NCBI GenBank assembly: GCA_009823395.1
Contig: CM020514.1
Span: forward strand, 4,776,966 to 4,840,965
DNA length: 64,000 nt
Origin: Thamnaconus septentrionalis
Taxonomy: Eukaryota; Chordata; Actinopteri; Tetraodontiformes; Monacanthidae
Reading direction: 5' to 3'
Shown: piece after piece, positions 62,506 to 64,000 of the stretch
Layout: every line of letters begins with the position of its first letter
Numbering within the stretch: the first letter of the stretch is position 1
Notes under the pieces: generated by a model
Database searches by the model: none
The model's input: only the letters and a program-made list of their open reading frames with translations
What the model was told of the DNA's origin: nothing
Position numbers and translations under genes: made by a program

Positions 62506-63880
62506 AACTGTCACTTCAGTGGACGTCACGGTCACTTCAGTGGATGTTATGTTGGACGTAAAGCGTTTCCATAAAAGATGTTCCCACCACCACACTGAGT
62601 GTGTCTGAGCTGAGGTGTGACGACTGTCACGCTCGCTTCATTCCGCAGACTTTTGGAGGTCGTCGCTGCATGAATCAAGAGGCGAGTTGTATATGGCGGC
62701 GTCGGGAAATCCAGGCTGCTTGTTGTACTGAAATAAAGTCCAAATCGATCTGTTTGCTCCATTTTGCAGACAAGGGTAATCAATCCATTCTGAGAAGTAA
62801 GTTTGGTCCAAGTTGGCCCACGGCTCCGCTCACTGCCTCTGCTGCTGCCGCTGCTGCTGCCGCTGCTGCTGCTGTTGTTGCTGAGAGTCAGACACAATAA
62901 TTTTTGTTATAGCCGGGCTGCAATCCTCCCAACACAAACACTCGGCCCTCCGAGATGTTTTCCCTCCCTCGGCTGCGTCCATATATTCTAGGCGAGCGCG
63001 TGCACCTTCAGGTCGTCTTGGCACTTCCATTTGATGTCGGCTGCATTCAAATTTCCCAAATTTTCATGCCGGTTCTGTCGGCGAGTCAGTCACGCTTGGA
63101 TTACTGTGCGAGGACAGGCCCTCGGTTTGGGGAGCTCTGAAGTGGCAGCACAAACAAAGGGAGTTTGTTTATGCTAGGTGTGAAAGTGAAATTCCTTTGT
63201 GTTGGTCCTGGCCTGTAACGTCACGCGGCCATGTTGAGGCTTGCGCGCCGCCGCGCCAGGCAAGCTGTGGCTTTAATCCGTTTGCGCAGATCAAACGTGA
63301 GAAAACAGGCGTGTTTTGCGGCAGGACTGCCGACATTTCTAGCTAGCAGCTTTTTCGCAATTTTTCGTGGTGCAAATTAGCATGTTTCAATCCGAAGGCG
63401 AGAGGGTTTTTGAGTAGCAACTCGGGCCTCGTTTGTGCAAACGTCTCTTGGTCTTCCGGCTTGACTGAAAGCCCTGCACGTGCCTTTTAAGTATGGTGCG
63501 GTAATCTCCATGAGATACCCGACAAATCGGCACCAAGCCAAGTATTGGCGGTGTGCCTCAAATGAAATGATGTGTTTGGCCAGGCAGAATCATGAATGAA
63601 AGGTATATACTGAGGAGAAACAAGGGCTAACAACAACAACAGTGCACTCGAGGACAGTGTTTGGGCTGAGCCATCTCTCAATATTAAAGTGAAATTTGAA
63701 TTGAATAAAATGCGGAAAAATGCAGTCTGACACTTCTGTTCCTATAAGACAACCATCTAGACACATATATAAAAAAAAAAGGTTCAAACTACTACTATTT
63801 TTATTCAGTTTGCCATTTATCCTCTATTGCATAGAGGTTAAAGTTGCATCAACACTGCCCAACGAGAATTCTGGTCAGGC
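62506..63880. other. upstream flank with a GCT/GCC tract
   Basis: The interval is moderately GC-rich at 62600-63480. No splice-supported exon was found on either strand. A 'GCGCGCCGCCGCGCC' stretch near 63244 is CpG-rich. Confidence 0.4.
62839..62883. repeat. (GCT/GCC)n trinucleotide tract
   Basis: Fifteen CTG/CCG-type triplets. They are open on both strands as Ala/Leu or Gln/Arg runs, with no sign of belonging to a gene. Confidence 0.9.
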
Positions 63881-63917
63881 AAACAAAACAAAACAAAACA
63901 AAACAAAACAAAAAAAA
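63881..63917. repeat. (AAAAC)n microsatellite
   Basis: About seven AAAAC units ending in an A run. Confidence 0.95.
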
Positions 63918-64000
63918 CCTGTCAAGTTCTCCCTCTATATATATATTTAATGAGAAGTTTTCCTAAACCTCATTTTAAGGGACTTACAAAAAGTATTTGC

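Noticed and set aside
62601..62900. Open frames through the GCT/GCC tract (Ala, Leu or Gln runs)
   Set aside because: They arise simply because triplet repeats stay open on all frames. There is no other coding evidence.

Overview
The window reads as nuclear DNA of a bony (teleost) fish. Coding density is very low, splice sites are of vertebrate type, and (AC)n, (TA)n and (TC)n microsatellites are abundant. There are also many degraded transposon pieces of families common in ray-finned fish: hAT, Tc1 and LINE tails. There are no bacterial operons, ribosome binding sites or long bacterial-type genes. The species cannot be named from the sequence.

The one gene I can support is the 5' end of a DPP6/DPP10-family gene, most likely dpp10, on the minus strand. 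DPP10 is a catalytically dead dipeptidyl-peptidase-like accessory subunit of Kv4 potassium channels. The first coding exon (59131-59187) lies in a GC- and CpG-rich block at about 58100-59960, which is probably the promoter. Exon 2 (38336-38450) encodes the juxtamembrane and transmembrane segment. Exon 3 (35003-35098) encodes the start of the extracellular domain. The three exons join in frame (phases 0 and 1) into 89 residues. Intron 1 is 20680 bp, intron 2 is 3237 bp, and intron 3 covers everything left of 35002 without reaching its next exon. Nearly the whole window is therefore intron or upstream flank of one neuronal gene.

The non-coding part, left to right, holds simple repeats and LINE 3' ends near 2-3 kb, a long imperfect inverted repeat (11596-12248) and a fossil Tc1-like element (about 17350-17862). 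A hAT copy (26240-26778) has an 8-bp target duplication and a fossil BED zinc finger. A fold-back-like element lies at 27862-28228. A second hAT family has a nested LINE tail (33772-34498). Intron 2 contains a perfect 19-bp hairpin close to exon 3. Intron 1 contains a 1.16-kb hAT-type element (39274-40431) and a Tol2-like element (52237-52720). Two more copies of the first hAT family flank the promoter (57395-58082 and 60454-60662). Between these lie repeat-poor blocks with TAATTA-type cores that could be conserved regulatory elements, but that cannot be shown without alignments.

I found no tRNA, rRNA or CRISPR array, and no second protein-coding gene. I also found no clearly novel biological system. 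The most useful observations are the exon structure, the two clean hairpins, the long inverted repeat and the transposons with recognisable target duplications.
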